Of a DNA stretch of 64,000 nucleotides, positions 44,916-54,130 are shown piece by piece. The position numbers were made by a program, and so were the translations under genes. The DNA comes from Candidatus Acetatifactor stercoripullorum (GTDB lineage: Bacteria > Bacillota > Clostridia > Lachnospirales > Lachnospiraceae): contig DXGH01000072.1 in NCBI GenBank assembly GCA_019114005.1, forward strand, positions 36,791-100,790, given 5' to 3'. The notes under the pieces are model-generated. The model was not told the origin of the DNA and made no database searches. It worked only from the letters and a program-made list of their open reading frames with translations. Positions within the stretch are counted from its first letter, which is position 1, and each line of letters begins with the position of its first letter.

Positions 44916-46681
44916 TCTCTCTTAAACCTTTCAGTGCTTCCTTCTTTTTCCATGCGGACCTTGCCGTTTTCCACCCGGTATACAATATCGCATTTCTCGA
45001 TGGTCTGCAGCCTGTGCGCTATAATAATCAGCGTTTTTCTGCCATGCAGACGGTTGATGGACTCCATAATGGCCGCCTCTGTGTCATTGTCTAAGGCAGA
45101 AGTAGCCTCGTCCAGTATCAGCACCTCCGGATTGTTATACAGGGCTCTGGCAATGCCGATTCTCTGCCGCTGTCCCCCGGACAGGCGGATGCCTCTCTCG
45201 CCAATGCCCGTGTCCAGTCCCTCCGGCAGCGTTTTTACAAACTCATCCAGCTGGGCTTCTCTTAAAACCTCCCAAACCCTGGTTTCATCAATCCGTTCCT
45301 CAGGTACTCCAAAGGCTACGTTTTTCCGTATGGTGTCATCCAGCATAAAGATCATCTGGGGAATGTAACCTACATTTTTCAGCCACTTACGGTAATGGGC
45401 CTTCACATCCTGTCCGTCCGCCAGAATGCTTCCCTCCTGTACCTCCAGCAGGCCAAGCAGAATGTCCACCACAGTGCTTTTCCCCGCTCCGGAGGTTCCC
45501 ACAATGCCGACAGAGGCTCCCACAGGAATGGTCATACTGGCATGGTCAAAAATCAGCTTGTCCGTGTTGGGATAGGCATAGGTAATATTTTTGAGCTCGA
45601 TGGCATGCTTCACGGGAAGCTTCTCCTCCTCATCGGTGGCAAAGGACAAATCCACCTTTTCCCCGTTGATCTCGTCCTGCAGGTTATCGCTGACTCCCAT
45701 AAAAAAGGGCTCAAAATAGGCAATGGAATTGATCTGGTTATTGATGCGGTTCACACAGGGCAGCAAAACAAAGGCCGCCGCTGCCAGAGTACTGAATACA
45801 TCCAGCATATTCTCAGCGGGCGCTCCAGAAGCCACCAGGTAAATCATATAACCCACCATAGACGCCACGCAGGCCGTCTCTATCAAAAGCTTGGGAATAT
45901 TATTGTAGAGGCTGTATTTCTGCACTGCATCCACATACCCCTTTCCACATTTGCGGTACTCCGCTACGAAATACTGCTCCTTGCAGGAAATCTTTACCTC
46001 TTTTATACCCTGTACCGTCTGGGAAATCCACTTAAAGAGGCTGCTGTAATAATCCTGGTTATCCTTTCCCGCTTTGTACATAATAGGCTTTAGCACCTTT
46101 TTGATCACCAGCATCAGAGCCACCAGCACCACAGCCATAAGCACCGTCATGGTGCCGTTGGCGGCAAAGCAATAGCAGATAATAAACAGGGAAACCACCC
46201 CGTCCGAAAGCATCTGCAAAAGAGCCAGAATCAGCGCATACATATTGTTCACATCTGAGGTGATGCTCCGCTGCACCACCGCCGTATCCGCATTTAAGTA
46301 AAACTCATAGCCCCGTCTCAAATAATTGCGCATCATGCGCTCCGAGGTGCGGAACTGATTGGTGTACACAAAGGAAAAGGTCAGCTTCTGCTGAACGAAC
46401 AGAAATAAATTCTTCACCACAAAGGTAAGAATCAAAACCGCCATCACCGTGATGGAAAAGGTTTGGTAATCCGCTATCCCCGACAGCTCATACAGCGTTT
46501 TCGTGAGTCCGTTTTTTTCAATGGACTCCGGGTCGATCACCACATTTACCACCTGAACCAAAAGACCCACGCCAGCCGTCTGCAAAAAAGCGCCGATTAT
46601 CATCAAGACGATCAGCCCTGCCATAATAGTCTTCTGCCTTCTGTCCAGCAAAACATTCAGCTTTTTTATGATTTGTAGCAT
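44912..46681 (-). CDS. PglK-like ABC exporter of lipid-linked oligosaccharide
   Basis: A half-transporter of 589 residues: six membrane spans (1-330) fused to an ATPase (about 355-575). Motifs are GTSGAGKST (Walker A), the signature LSGGQRQR, VLILDEATSALD (Walker B) and IIAHRL. Length and topology fit PglK, the ATP-driven flippase of lipid-linked oligosaccharides in Campylobacter. Neighbours are a GT2, a polysialyltransferase-like enzyme and pseudaminic acid genes, which supports a glycan flippase rather than a drug exporter. It would be a second export route, separate from Wzm/Wzt. Confidence 0.82.
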   Translation of the reverse strand: MLQIIKKLNVLLDRRQKTIMAGLIVLMIIGAFLQTAGVGLLVQVVNVVIDPESIEKNGLTKTLYELSGIADYQTFSITVMAVLILTFVVKNLFLFVQQKLTFSFVYTNQFRTSERMMRNYLRRGYEFYLNADTAVVQRSITSDVNNMYALILALLQMLSDGVVSLFIICYCFAANGTMTVLMAVVLVALMLVIKKVLKPIMYKAGKDNQDYYSSLFKWISQTVQGIKEVKISCKEQYFVAEYRKCGKGYVDAVQKYSLYNNIPKLLIETACVASMVGYMIYLVASGAPAENMLDVFSTLAAAAFVLLPCVNRINNQINSIAYFEPFFMGVSDNLQDEINGEKVDLSFATDEEEKLPVKHAIELKNITYAYPNTDKLIFDHASMTIPVGASVGIVGTSGAGKSTVVDILLGLLEVQEGSILADGQDVKAHYRKWLKNVGYIPQMIFMLDDTIRKNVAFGVPEERIDETRVWEVLREAQLDEFVKTLPEGLDTGIGERGIRLSGGQRQRIGIARALYNNPEVLILDEATSALDNDTEAAIMESINRLHGRKTLIIIAHRLQTIEKCDIVYRVENGKVRMEKEGSTERFKRE

Positions 46682-46720
46682 ATTATCTCCTTCATTCCCG
46701 GCCTTCCAAAGGACCTGGGG

Positions 46721-47791
46721 TTAAATCTGCTCATTCTGTCTGTGAATGGCTGGTTCCTCATAGGCATCCATAAAATCCTCCCCCAGACGCACCACCTCAT
46801 CCGCAAAGGCTATAGCCTTGATTTCCGTAAGCACTGCCACCGCCTTTTTGAAACGCAGTCTCGGGAAAAAATTCAGCACCTCCATAGGCACCTTTGCATC
46901 AAACTGGGGATACTGCGGAAAAAGCCGTCTGTAATCCAGCTCATCTCTGGGATGCGGCTTTAAGAATACCGTGCCCTCCTTCTTGTACCGGTCTGTGATA
47001 TCCCTGAAAATCCTCTCCCGGACGGGAAGGCTGCACAATGGGTCTGTCAGCACCAGGATTTTATCTCCAATTCTGCTGCTTTCCTCTATCTGCTTTTCAA
47101 GTCCCTCCTTATCCCGGATAAAGGCCTTTAGAATCATTTCCCGGTCTGAAGCATCCAGCCTGTCAGCCAGCTCCTGTCTGGGCTTTTCTATATACCGGGG
47201 ACAGGGATATTTTATGGCGGAAATATCGTTGACCTCCATATCCAGACAATATTTTCCGTAACCGTTCTGTACAAAAATCAGGTTCAGCCTTCTGGACAAA
47301 AAGGCCTTCAGGCCAAAATGCCCCCTGTTGTCATACCTGGCCGCGTCAAAATTTTTCAGGCAGTTAAGCCCATCCTCCAAGGCATGGTAATAAATTTTCT
47401 TCTGATTCAGATAATAGCCTATCGGGTCGGAATCGCAGTACACATAAATGTCCTTATATTTACGAAAATCCACCGGAATGTATGGCTCCTCCAGTCTGGC
47501 ATAAAGTCTGGTAAACCGTATCCGGTTGATGAGATTTTGAAGAAAGTTTCCGCTGTCCTTTCGGAATCTGGCAAGCTGTGGAAAAAAGTCCTCTCTTTTT
47601 TCGTCAAATTCCACAACGCCGGCAAAGAGCCCCGTGCCTTCCACCCGGCTTTTCAGCTCCTCAAAATCATTGGACATTTTTGAGAGCACAAGCACAGCTT
47701 GTCCCCGCATTTCCTTCGGCAGATTCAGCTCCTTCAAAAAGGTCACATATACATGATAGTAGGTATGGCAAACGTAAATCCTGTCATTCAT
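46721..47791 (-). CDS. Polysialyltransferase-like enzyme, candidate pseudaminyltransferase
   Basis: A 356-residue cytoplasmic protein of the CMP-sialic-acid-dependent GT-B type (GT38/GT52-like). The two motifs that define bacterial polysialyltransferases are present: the acidic-Asp-Gly motif in YHALEDG (135-141) and the His-Pro motif in FLKPHPRDELDY (276-287), plus a Ser/Thr-rich strand at LTEIKA. CMP-pseudaminic acid made by PseF in the same series is the likely donor (inference). ATG at 47791 follows AGGAG by 9 nt; longer starts upstream lack a site. A possible own promoter is at 47817-47845. Confidence 0.78.
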   Translation of the reverse strand: MNDRIYVCHTYYHVYVTFLKELNLPKEMRGQAVLVLSKMSNDFEELKSRVEGTGLFAGVVEFDEKREDFFPQLARFRKDSGNFLQNLINRIRFTRLYARLEEPYIPVDFRKYKDIYVYCDSDPIGYYLNQKKIYYHALEDGLNCLKNFDAARYDNRGHFGLKAFLSRRLNLIFVQNGYGKYCLDMEVNDISAIKYPCPRYIEKPRQELADRLDASDREMILKAFIRDKEGLEKQIEESSRIGDKILVLTDPLCSLPVRERIFRDITDRYKKEGTVFLKPHPRDELDYRRLFPQYPQFDAKVPMEVLNFFPRLRFKKAVAVLTEIKAIAFADEVVRLGEDFMDAYEEPAIHRQNEQI

Positions 47792-47816
47792 GGAAAAATT
47801 CTCCTGCATTCCCTTC

Positions 47817-47845
47817 ATTCTAGCACAACTTAGGCTGGTAGTAAA
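47817..47845 (-). promoter_or_regulatory. Candidate internal promoter before the polysialyltransferase-like gene
   Basis: On the minus strand TTTACT (47840-47845), 17 bp and an extended TGC-TAGAAT (-10 at 47817-47822) lie in the 80-bp gap behind the DUF6044-like gene, one of the longest gaps in this gene series. It could restart transcription toward the flippase and cassette genes. Confidence 0.45.
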
Positions 47846-47871
47846 ATACATCTCCCATTTTTCAAAAATTC

Positions 47872-49611
47872 TTAAGGGATCCGGTACAGCCAGATTCCCC
47901 AGAAGGAGGTCTCTGTCTCATAATATCCCATACTTTCAAGCCCCATACGCTCAGCATCCACTATCTCCCCTCCGGAAAACAGGTATTCGCACCCAAGGGC
48001 CTTTAATGCCTCCATATCAAAGTCCAGATTTTCATAGACCACACCGGAGCCCTTTTCCAGATTCCAGTAGGTTCCCGTTACGCTGTTAAACAAATAGCAG
48101 CGGCTTCCCCACTCATCAAAATAAAGCCGCGCCCCTTCATTTTTTCTAAGCTCCTCAGCGATAACCTGCCGAAAGCGGTGCTTATACTCCAGAGGATAAT
48201 TGTTGGAATAACCGTCTGCCGTGTAAAAGCCGTGCATCAGAGAGGGCGCAGGGCTCACGCCAAGATGTGCCACGCGATATTCTTCCATATTCCTTCCTAT
48301 GGCATCCTCCAGCTGCTGCATCAAATCCTCCGCATAATAGCTCTCCCATGTAACATATCCGGTTACCCCGGAGCCGTTGTTTATCTGATTTACATTCCTG
48401 TAAAAAGACGAATTTATCTTCACAGGCTGAAACATGGGAAGCAGAATAAGAGCTGCCACAGCCAGTCTGAGAAAGGTTTTATTTTTGCCCGTCAAAGGCC
48501 TTAAGGCCAAAGCCAGCTCCAAAAGCCAGCAGGAAGGATACAGCCAGTAATATCTCTCCAGCTGAAAATAGCGTAAAAAACCGCTCAGGCTGTTTTTGAA
48601 GTCTGCAACAGGCTGGGATTTGCACACACCGTAAAGAAGAGCAACTGCTCCCAGGGCCATCAGCCCCGCCACAGCCTGCAGAAACTGCCTCTTTTTCTCT
48701 CTGTCCATACGTCTATAACAGATGCCGTTCCATAAAAGGAGAACGCACAGGGGAATCAGCATATATTTGTGGTAGGAGGGCGCATGCTGGGCACTGTTTA
48801 AAAAGACCTCCTTTACCGTTTCCCAAAAAGGCTGTCCATAGTTGACCAATTCCTCCCTGTGGCTGACATACTCCGCCTCCCCCACAAGCAGCTGGACAAA
48901 AAGGCTCCAGTTCACTGCAAGATAAATACACAAAAGCAGGGCAAAGCCTCCGTACACCCAATAATTATGCTTTTTCTTTAATATCATCCACACAAGCCGC
49001 AGCGCCCAGAGACTTAACACCACATAGCCTATAAGCACCAGATGGGTGGTAAGCCCAAACAAAAGCACCAGAAGCAGGGCCGTTATCAAATGCTTCCTCT
49101 TTTCCAGACACATCCAGGCAAAAAAGAGCATGGGAACTCCCAGAATAGACAAGCCGTAGACAGGCTGTATGGGCAGCATGCAGAAAAAAGCTCCCAGCAC
49201 AAAGGACAAAATGCTGCTGCCCGTCAGCTCCCTTGTACAAAAATACATCCCGAAAAAGCCTGCAGCCCACACTACTGCGTATTGCACAACAAAAGCGGTA
49301 AAGGTGTTAAAATAGCGGTATAAGGGAATAAACAGCACTGCTGAGGGCTGCATGCCGCTTTTGTTGATCCCGCCCAAAAGCTCCGGGAAAATCTCATCCC
49401 CCGTCCACATGTGCCGGGCATTGAGCACATAGGTAAGCAAGGTCTCATCCAGCTGGTCGTGTATCTCAAATACACTTCCCTCCCCCAAAATAAGATACGG
49501 CAGAAATGTAATCGCCAAAAGAAGAAAGCCAAAAAGCCACAGCGGAAGATTATCCAGAAAGGCACACGCCTGATTTACTTTTTTCCAAACACCAATCGCT
49601 TTATCTCTCAT
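47872..49611 (-). CDS. DUF6044-like polytopic membrane protein (copy 2)
   Basis: 579 residues, paralogue of 18735-20501. After TM1 it reads FEIHDQLDETLLTYVL, the H-D-Q-L-D motif, with LLGGINKSGMQPS later. The C-terminal outer region has DGYSNNYPLEYKHRFRQVI and FDEWGSRCYLF, matching the first copy. About twelve spans. It is a putative GT-C enzyme without a known reaction. The two copies lie near opposite ends of the central block, so they may act on different linkages or donors. Confidence 0.75.
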   Translation of the reverse strand: MRDKAIGVWKKVNQACAFLDNLPLWLFGFLLLAITFLPYLILGEGSVFEIHDQLDETLLTYVLNARHMWTGDEIFPELLGGINKSGMQPSAVLFIPLYRYFNTFTAFVVQYAVVWAAGFFGMYFCTRELTGSSILSFVLGAFFCMLPIQPVYGLSILGVPMLFFAWMCLEKRKHLITALLLVLLFGLTTHLVLIGYVVLSLWALRLVWMILKKKHNYWVYGGFALLLCIYLAVNWSLFVQLLVGEAEYVSHREELVNYGQPFWETVKEVFLNSAQHAPSYHKYMLIPLCVLLLWNGICYRRMDREKKRQFLQAVAGLMALGAVALLYGVCKSQPVADFKNSLSGFLRYFQLERYYWLYPSCWLLELALALRPLTGKNKTFLRLAVAALILLPMFQPVKINSSFYRNVNQINNGSGVTGYVTWESYYAEDLMQQLEDAIGRNMEEYRVAHLGVSPAPSLMHGFYTADGYSNNYPLEYKHRFRQVIAEELRKNEGARLYFDEWGSRCYLFNSVTGTYWNLEKGSGVVYENLDFDMEALKALGCEYLFSGGEIVDAERMGLESMGYYETETSFWGIWLYRIP

Positions 49612-49621
49612 ATTCCGTCTT

Positions 49622-50848
49622 TTATAAATAAAGTCCTCCCTGTAAAAGTACCCTGAAATAATCTATACCGCAAATCAAATGCAGACCGTATGCTCCCCAC
49701 TGCACCCACAGCTTCCAGGGCTTTAGATTACGGGCAAGAGTACTTTTCATAAGAAGGAGTCCACTAGTCACAAACAAAAAGAAAAGTCCATACATATATC
49801 CCCATGCAAAATTCAAATGTGCCATGCGATAGCCCTTTTCATACAAAAAAGCCAGTGTCAGAAAACCCATTCCGTACAAAAGCCAGGCAAACAACAGATT
49901 TTTCTCCTGTGCAAGCCGCCTTCTGTGAAACCAACTCACAAGCACCGGAAACAACAGATTACTGGCCACAGCCAGTGGAATATTAGAGCAGGCCTGGGAC
50001 CAGGCGGTGAAAAAACCGACGCCAATCCCTTTTTCCTCAAGAACCGTCCCCGTAAAAACATCGCTGTACTGATACAGCAATACCCCAAAAGTTGGCAGGA
50101 AATAAATTCCCAGTTGGAAAAAGGCCTTCACTCCCCGAAAGCGTCCCGCTGCCAGCCTTACCAGCATTACACTCCCCGCAGAAGCTACGAGTATCAACGT
50201 AAAGCTGGGCTTAGTCAAAGTAGCCAAAAAAAGAAAAACCGAAAACAACCCGTAGTCTCGATTGACCCAACGGTTTTTGCCTTCATATTCCCTCAGGCAA
50301 AAACAGCAGAGAAAAAAAGCCGCCACTGCAAATGGTCTTGCCGCCAGATAAGTGGCATTGTGATAGGGATTAGGAGAAAAAACTCCTTTATAGCGATATA
50401 GGTATCCTTCTCCCATCTCCTGATAATTTCCCAGGTAGGTCAAGGGATACAGCATGGAAACCAAAAGCAGCGTAACGGCTATTGCCGTAGCTGCAGCTCC
50501 CCGCTTCCAGTCCTGTCCTCCCCTCACCTTCAGTGCACTGTCGGCAAACCATTTCAAGGAAAGCAGTGTCAGCCCGTTAAAAAATGTCACAGTTACTGCC
50601 ATGGCATGCTCCGGCGTAGTAAAACGAGCCAAAATACCGGCAACCCAGAACATCACAGGATAGGGAAAGGAAAAGCCGGAGTCTATCCCCTGTATCTCTA
50701 CAATGTACGCCCCCATGTCCGATGGATACCTTCCGCCATAGGCCACCGTCTGCCGGTGAAACAGAAACAATGTCACAAGCAGGTAGAAAAGAAACACCAC
50801 CCCGAATACCAGAATATTGATTTTGTCCGCTCTCTTTCTGTTTCCCAT
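49622..50848 (-). CDS. Polytopic membrane protein, unknown family
   Basis: A 408-residue protein with about ten spans and short loops. After TM1 comes GGRYPSDMGAYIVEIQG, placing an Asp where GT-C enzymes carry their catalytic acid, and FSPNPYHNATYLAARPF lies in a later outer loop. I do not recognise the family. It lacks a C-terminal soluble domain, unlike the neighbouring proteins. Ten bp separate it from the DUF6044-like gene. Sugar transfer or polymerisation is possible. Confidence 0.6.
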   Translation of the reverse strand: MGNRKRADKINILVFGVVFLFYLLVTLFLFHRQTVAYGGRYPSDMGAYIVEIQGIDSGFSFPYPVMFWVAGILARFTTPEHAMAVTVTFFNGLTLLSLKWFADSALKVRGGQDWKRGAAATAIAVTLLLVSMLYPLTYLGNYQEMGEGYLYRYKGVFSPNPYHNATYLAARPFAVAAFFLCCFCLREYEGKNRWVNRDYGLFSVFLFLATLTKPSFTLILVASAGSVMLVRLAAGRFRGVKAFFQLGIYFLPTFGVLLYQYSDVFTGTVLEEKGIGVGFFTAWSQACSNIPLAVASNLLFPVLVSWFHRRRLAQEKNLLFAWLLYGMGFLTLAFLYEKGYRMAHLNFAWGYMYGLFFLFVTSGLLLMKSTLARNLKPWKLWVQWGAYGLHLICGIDYFRVLLQGGLYL

Positions 50849-50859
50849 ACCATCCTCAC

Positions 50860-52482
50860 CTAAAAATGCACAATGATATAATCTCCCATGTCCACTACCG
50901 AGCCCTCCGCCGGAAACTCAGGCAGCGTCAGAGAGTATTCCTCCGCAGCAGCGTAATCCCCGTCTAAGAGGGGCACAAGCTCATGGCCGTGCATAGCGGC
51001 AAAGCGCACCAGCTCCTCATCACTGTCAAAGGCATATCTGCCCCAGTCGATCACAGACAAGGAAGGGGTCTGGGCCACCCACACACCGTAATCCCGGTAA
51101 AACTTTTCCAAAAGATGCTCGTCCACCAGGGAGGTAATCCGAAGCATTTGATAGAAGGTTTCCGAGTTATACTCCACGTAGGCATCCGCAATAATGCTTT
51201 TGGGAATCTCATAGGTGCCCGTAAATACCACCGGCTTAGAGGTATCAAAGTCCTTCTCCAGAACATAGACCACCTGATTCATGGTGTTTTTGGCGTCCTC
51301 ATACTTCAGGTAATCCACATAAAACCACCGGTTCATATCCGCGCACTGGTTCCAGAGAATCACACAAAGTAAAGCCGTGATTACAGCCCTCGGCGCTTTC
51401 TTTAAAAAGAGCTTCCGGGCCGCGTACACAAGCACCAAAGCGCCGTATCCGCAGATCACAGGCAAAAACTGAGCCGCCCGGTACAGTGTGGCCTTTCCCT
51501 CTACAAATGCAAGCAAAAAAGCTGCCAGAAAAGCCCCTGCGCACAAAAGGAAAATCCACGGGTCCCTCTTTCGTATGCTCCGGTAAAGGCTGAAGCTGAC
51601 AATCACCGCCGATGCAAGCACAAATATCTTAATTGGGTAGTAGGCCAGAGCGAACACCCCATACATGACAAACATCCGCTTTAACACCATGGCAAACTCG
51701 CCAAGCGCTCCCGGCGCAAGCATCCAGGAAAGCATCTCCCCTATGGAACGCTGCACAGCCTCCTCTTTCAGGTATTCCAGCCCAAAGACCGCCGTCACAC
51801 CCGCAATCATAAGGCTTCTTAACACAATGGCCAAAACTGCGGCTGCCGCCCCAATCCCCAGTGCAGGCAGTATTTTTCTTTGAAGGCTTGCAAAGCGCTC
51901 CGACAAAAGAAAAAGACACAGCCCCAAAAGCCATACTGTCATAAAGGATTCATAGCAGCCCAGGGCAGCCCACAAAAACAGCACAGAGCCTGCAAAAGGC
52001 CCAATACATTTCCCACGCTTTAAGCCCTCTCTGAAAAAGCACAGGCTGACGCCGCAAAACAGATATCCCAGCGCAACCCCATTGTGGAGATAATAGGTAA
52101 ACACCTCACTTAAGAGGGGGCAGGACACAAACAGACAGGCGAACATGATATATCCAAGCTTTGGTACCGTCTCTCCCAGAATGCTGTAAAACAAAGCGCA
52201 CCATACCGTCACTGCGGCCATGAGGATCAACACCGCCGCCAAGTCTGTGAGGAAGGGGGCATAATCCCCGATATCCAGCACCTGATTCAATAAAAACAGC
52301 ACCCATCTGCCCACGATGGCTGAAAGCCCCTCCTCAAAATAATAGGCATAAGGCGTATCGTCTATACCTACGGCAGAATGGGTTACCAGATAGCCATAGG
52401 AAAAAAGCGCCGAAAAGCCAAGGAACAGCAGATACACTTTGTTTTTATAAAATTCCTGGATATAGATAAGCCACTTTTTCAT
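50860..52482 (-). CDS. GtrII-like membrane glycosyltransferase (second copy)
   Basis: 540 residues with about twelve spans. After TM1 the loop SAVGIDDTPYAYYFEEGL and then GRWVLFLLNQV follow the GtrII pattern (acidic pair, then G-R-W). FTYYLHNGVALGYLF and LGCYESFMTVWLL align with the corresponding GtrII segments of 24022-25575. The C-terminal 130 residues are an outer soluble domain. It should transfer a sugar from polyprenyl phosphate; which GT2 supplies it is not clear, since no GtrB gene is adjacent. Confidence 0.78.
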   Translation of the reverse strand: MKKWLIYIQEFYKNKVYLLFLGFSALFSYGYLVTHSAVGIDDTPYAYYFEEGLSAIVGRWVLFLLNQVLDIGDYAPFLTDLAAVLILMAAVTVWCALFYSILGETVPKLGYIMFACLFVSCPLLSEVFTYYLHNGVALGYLFCGVSLCFFREGLKRGKCIGPFAGSVLFLWAALGCYESFMTVWLLGLCLFLLSERFASLQRKILPALGIGAAAAVLAIVLRSLMIAGVTAVFGLEYLKEEAVQRSIGEMLSWMLAPGALGEFAMVLKRMFVMYGVFALAYYPIKIFVLASAVIVSFSLYRSIRKRDPWIFLLCAGAFLAAFLLAFVEGKATLYRAAQFLPVICGYGALVLVYAARKLFLKKAPRAVITALLCVILWNQCADMNRWFYVDYLKYEDAKNTMNQVVYVLEKDFDTSKPVVFTGTYEIPKSIIADAYVEYNSETFYQMLRITSLVDEHLLEKFYRDYGVWVAQTPSLSVIDWGRYAFDSDEELVRFAAMHGHELVPLLDGDYAAAEEYSLTLPEFPAEGSVVDMGDYIIVHF

Positions 52483-52504
52483 GCAAAAATACCTCCGCCG
52501 CCTT

Positions 52505-54001
52505 TCAGGAAAGCCCCGTCTTGGGAATCAGACGATAAATCACAAAATCATAATACATATAGTGAAAGCTTAAGGCCTCCTCATAGTCGTACCGCTCCGC
52601 CATCTGATCGGGCTCATTCCCCGCAAAGCAGATATACCAGAGATTCCCCTGAATGCTTTCCAGCTGGCTAAAATCCGTCAGCGCCTCTGTATTGGCAAAG
52701 GGAAGGCTGTAGAGCTTATAGCCATAAAGAAAATACTGAAGCTGCGGATGGTACACATTCAGAAAAATAGTATGGGTATAAGGCCCGATGAAGGCGTCCT
52801 TTTCCGTGACCTCCTGCGCAACAAACTCCTCATAGACTGCAAGCCCATTGTCATATTCCAAAGAAAGCTCACTTCGATACTGCAGCACAAAGCACAAAAG
52901 GGCAGGCACCAGAATACAGACCCTTCGTATGGGGAATTTTCTGACAGCGCCAATATCGTCCTGGGCACAGGCCCGGCTCATTCCCACTGCATAAAACAGC
53001 ATGAGAAATCCAAAGCCCGGAAAAGCATACCGCCCCAGAAAACAGTTATTGATAAAAACAGAAATCAAAACTCCTGACAGCACGGTAAGACCCAGGGCAA
53101 GCATTCCCACCGCAGGAGCGTAATTGCGCCTGCTTTTCATCCAGTCCACCGCATAATACCCCAGCACCACCAAAAGCCCCATGCCAAGAAACACCACCAG
53201 TCCAATGGGCGTTTCCAGGGCAGAAAACCACTCCTTGCAGTAATCCATAAAGCTGTAAATGGTGGGCCTCTCCGTTACGGACCCTGCATCGTAGCGCATC
53301 CGAAGCAGCATCTGGCGCAGGGTCACCAAAAGCCATGGAGAAAACACAACAGACACCACAATGCCGCTTATGAAAAAGGGCTTCAGCTTTTTCTTCTGTC
53401 CGCTGTATAGAAGAGCACCCAGAAACAGCAGATAGAATAAAAAGGTCTGAATCAGGGCAAAGGTGTGGCAGTATACCGTACAGATACTTGCCACGCAGAA
53501 AATGATCCATTTCTTTCGGATTCCCCCATTCTGCGGATCTGTCAGAAAAATATCATAGGCGGAAAGTCCCGTGAGGGTAAGGCAGAAAAGGGCAAGGGCA
53601 TACATACGCACGTTTCCCGCCTGCACGGACATGATGGGCATCAAAAGGGAAAACAGCATAAACCATACCGATATCTCTTCCCCAAAAAGCTTCTTTACAT
53701 AATATTTTCCCAAAAGCATATACCCCATCATAAACAAAAGGGACATAAGCTTCAGGCCATAAAAATGGGTGCCCCCGCCAAAGAGATGATAAAAGAGCTT
53801 TAACAGCACATAATAAAAGGGGGAGTGATCATCCACAGCAGTAATATAAATCAGCCTTTTCCAGGGCAGTGCAACCATAGACGCGGAGTAGGCTTCATCA
53901 TACCAAAGCTGATTGGTGATGCAAAGCGCCCCCCAGAGGACAAGCGCCGCCACAGGGAGAAAGTGCCACAAAAAGCGCTGTATTTTTATTTTGTTCATCA
54001 T
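52505..54001 (-). CDS. GT39/ArnT-like membrane glycosyltransferase
   Basis: A 498-residue protein with about eleven spans, the first gene behind the promoter at 54026-54054. After TM1 it has NQLWYDEAYSASMVAL with the D-E pair of GT39/ArnT enzymes, then DDHSPFYYVLLK matching the D-(DN)-H-x-P motif, and NVRMYALALF. The enzyme should use a polyprenyl-phosphate sugar outside the membrane. It is similar in layout to 16986-18719. ATG lies 7 nt after AAGGA. The acceptor is unknown. Confidence 0.8.
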   Translation of the reverse strand: MMNKIKIQRFLWHFLPVAALVLWGALCITNQLWYDEAYSASMVALPWKRLIYITAVDDHSPFYYVLLKLFYHLFGGGTHFYGLKLMSLLFMMGYMLLGKYYVKKLFGEEISVWFMLFSLLMPIMSVQAGNVRMYALALFCLTLTGLSAYDIFLTDPQNGGIRKKWIIFCVASICTVYCHTFALIQTFLFYLLFLGALLYSGQKKKLKPFFISGIVVSVVFSPWLLVTLRQMLLRMRYDAGSVTERPTIYSFMDYCKEWFSALETPIGLVVFLGMGLLVVLGYYAVDWMKSRRNYAPAVGMLALGLTVLSGVLISVFINNCFLGRYAFPGFGFLMLFYAVGMSRACAQDDIGAVRKFPIRRVCILVPALLCFVLQYRSELSLEYDNGLAVYEEFVAQEVTEKDAFIGPYTHTIFLNVYHPQLQYFLYGYKLYSLPFANTEALTDFSQLESIQGNLWYICFAGNEPDQMAERYDYEEALSFHYMYYDFVIYRLIPKTGLS

Positions 54002-54025
54002 AACCGGTTCCTTTCAATATGCTAC

Positions 54026-54054
54026 ATTATACCCCAGCAGTATTTTCGAAGCAA
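54026..54054 (-). promoter_or_regulatory. Sigma-A promoter of the 39-kb central gene series
   Basis: On the minus strand TTGCTT (54049-54054), a 17-bp spacer and a perfect TATAAT (54026-54031) stand 25 bp before the first gene. This is the best promoter match in the window and faces the entire run down to 14928. Confidence 0.8.
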
Positions 54055-54082
54055 GTTAGTCTATCATTTTTTCTCCCAATAT

Positions 54083-54090
54083 GGTAAAAT
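54083..54090 (+). promoter_or_regulatory. Candidate extended -10 promoter for the right plus-strand unit
   Basis: TG-G-TAAAAT at 54083-54090 is an extended -10 pointing at the SGNH hydrolase gene, about 40 bp ahead of its start. No good -35 is visible at the usual distance. It is back-to-back with the promoter of the central block. Confidence 0.45.
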
Positions 54091-54130
54091 CGGAGGACAG
54101 AGGCATTCTCACAGAAGGGGCAGATGAAAT

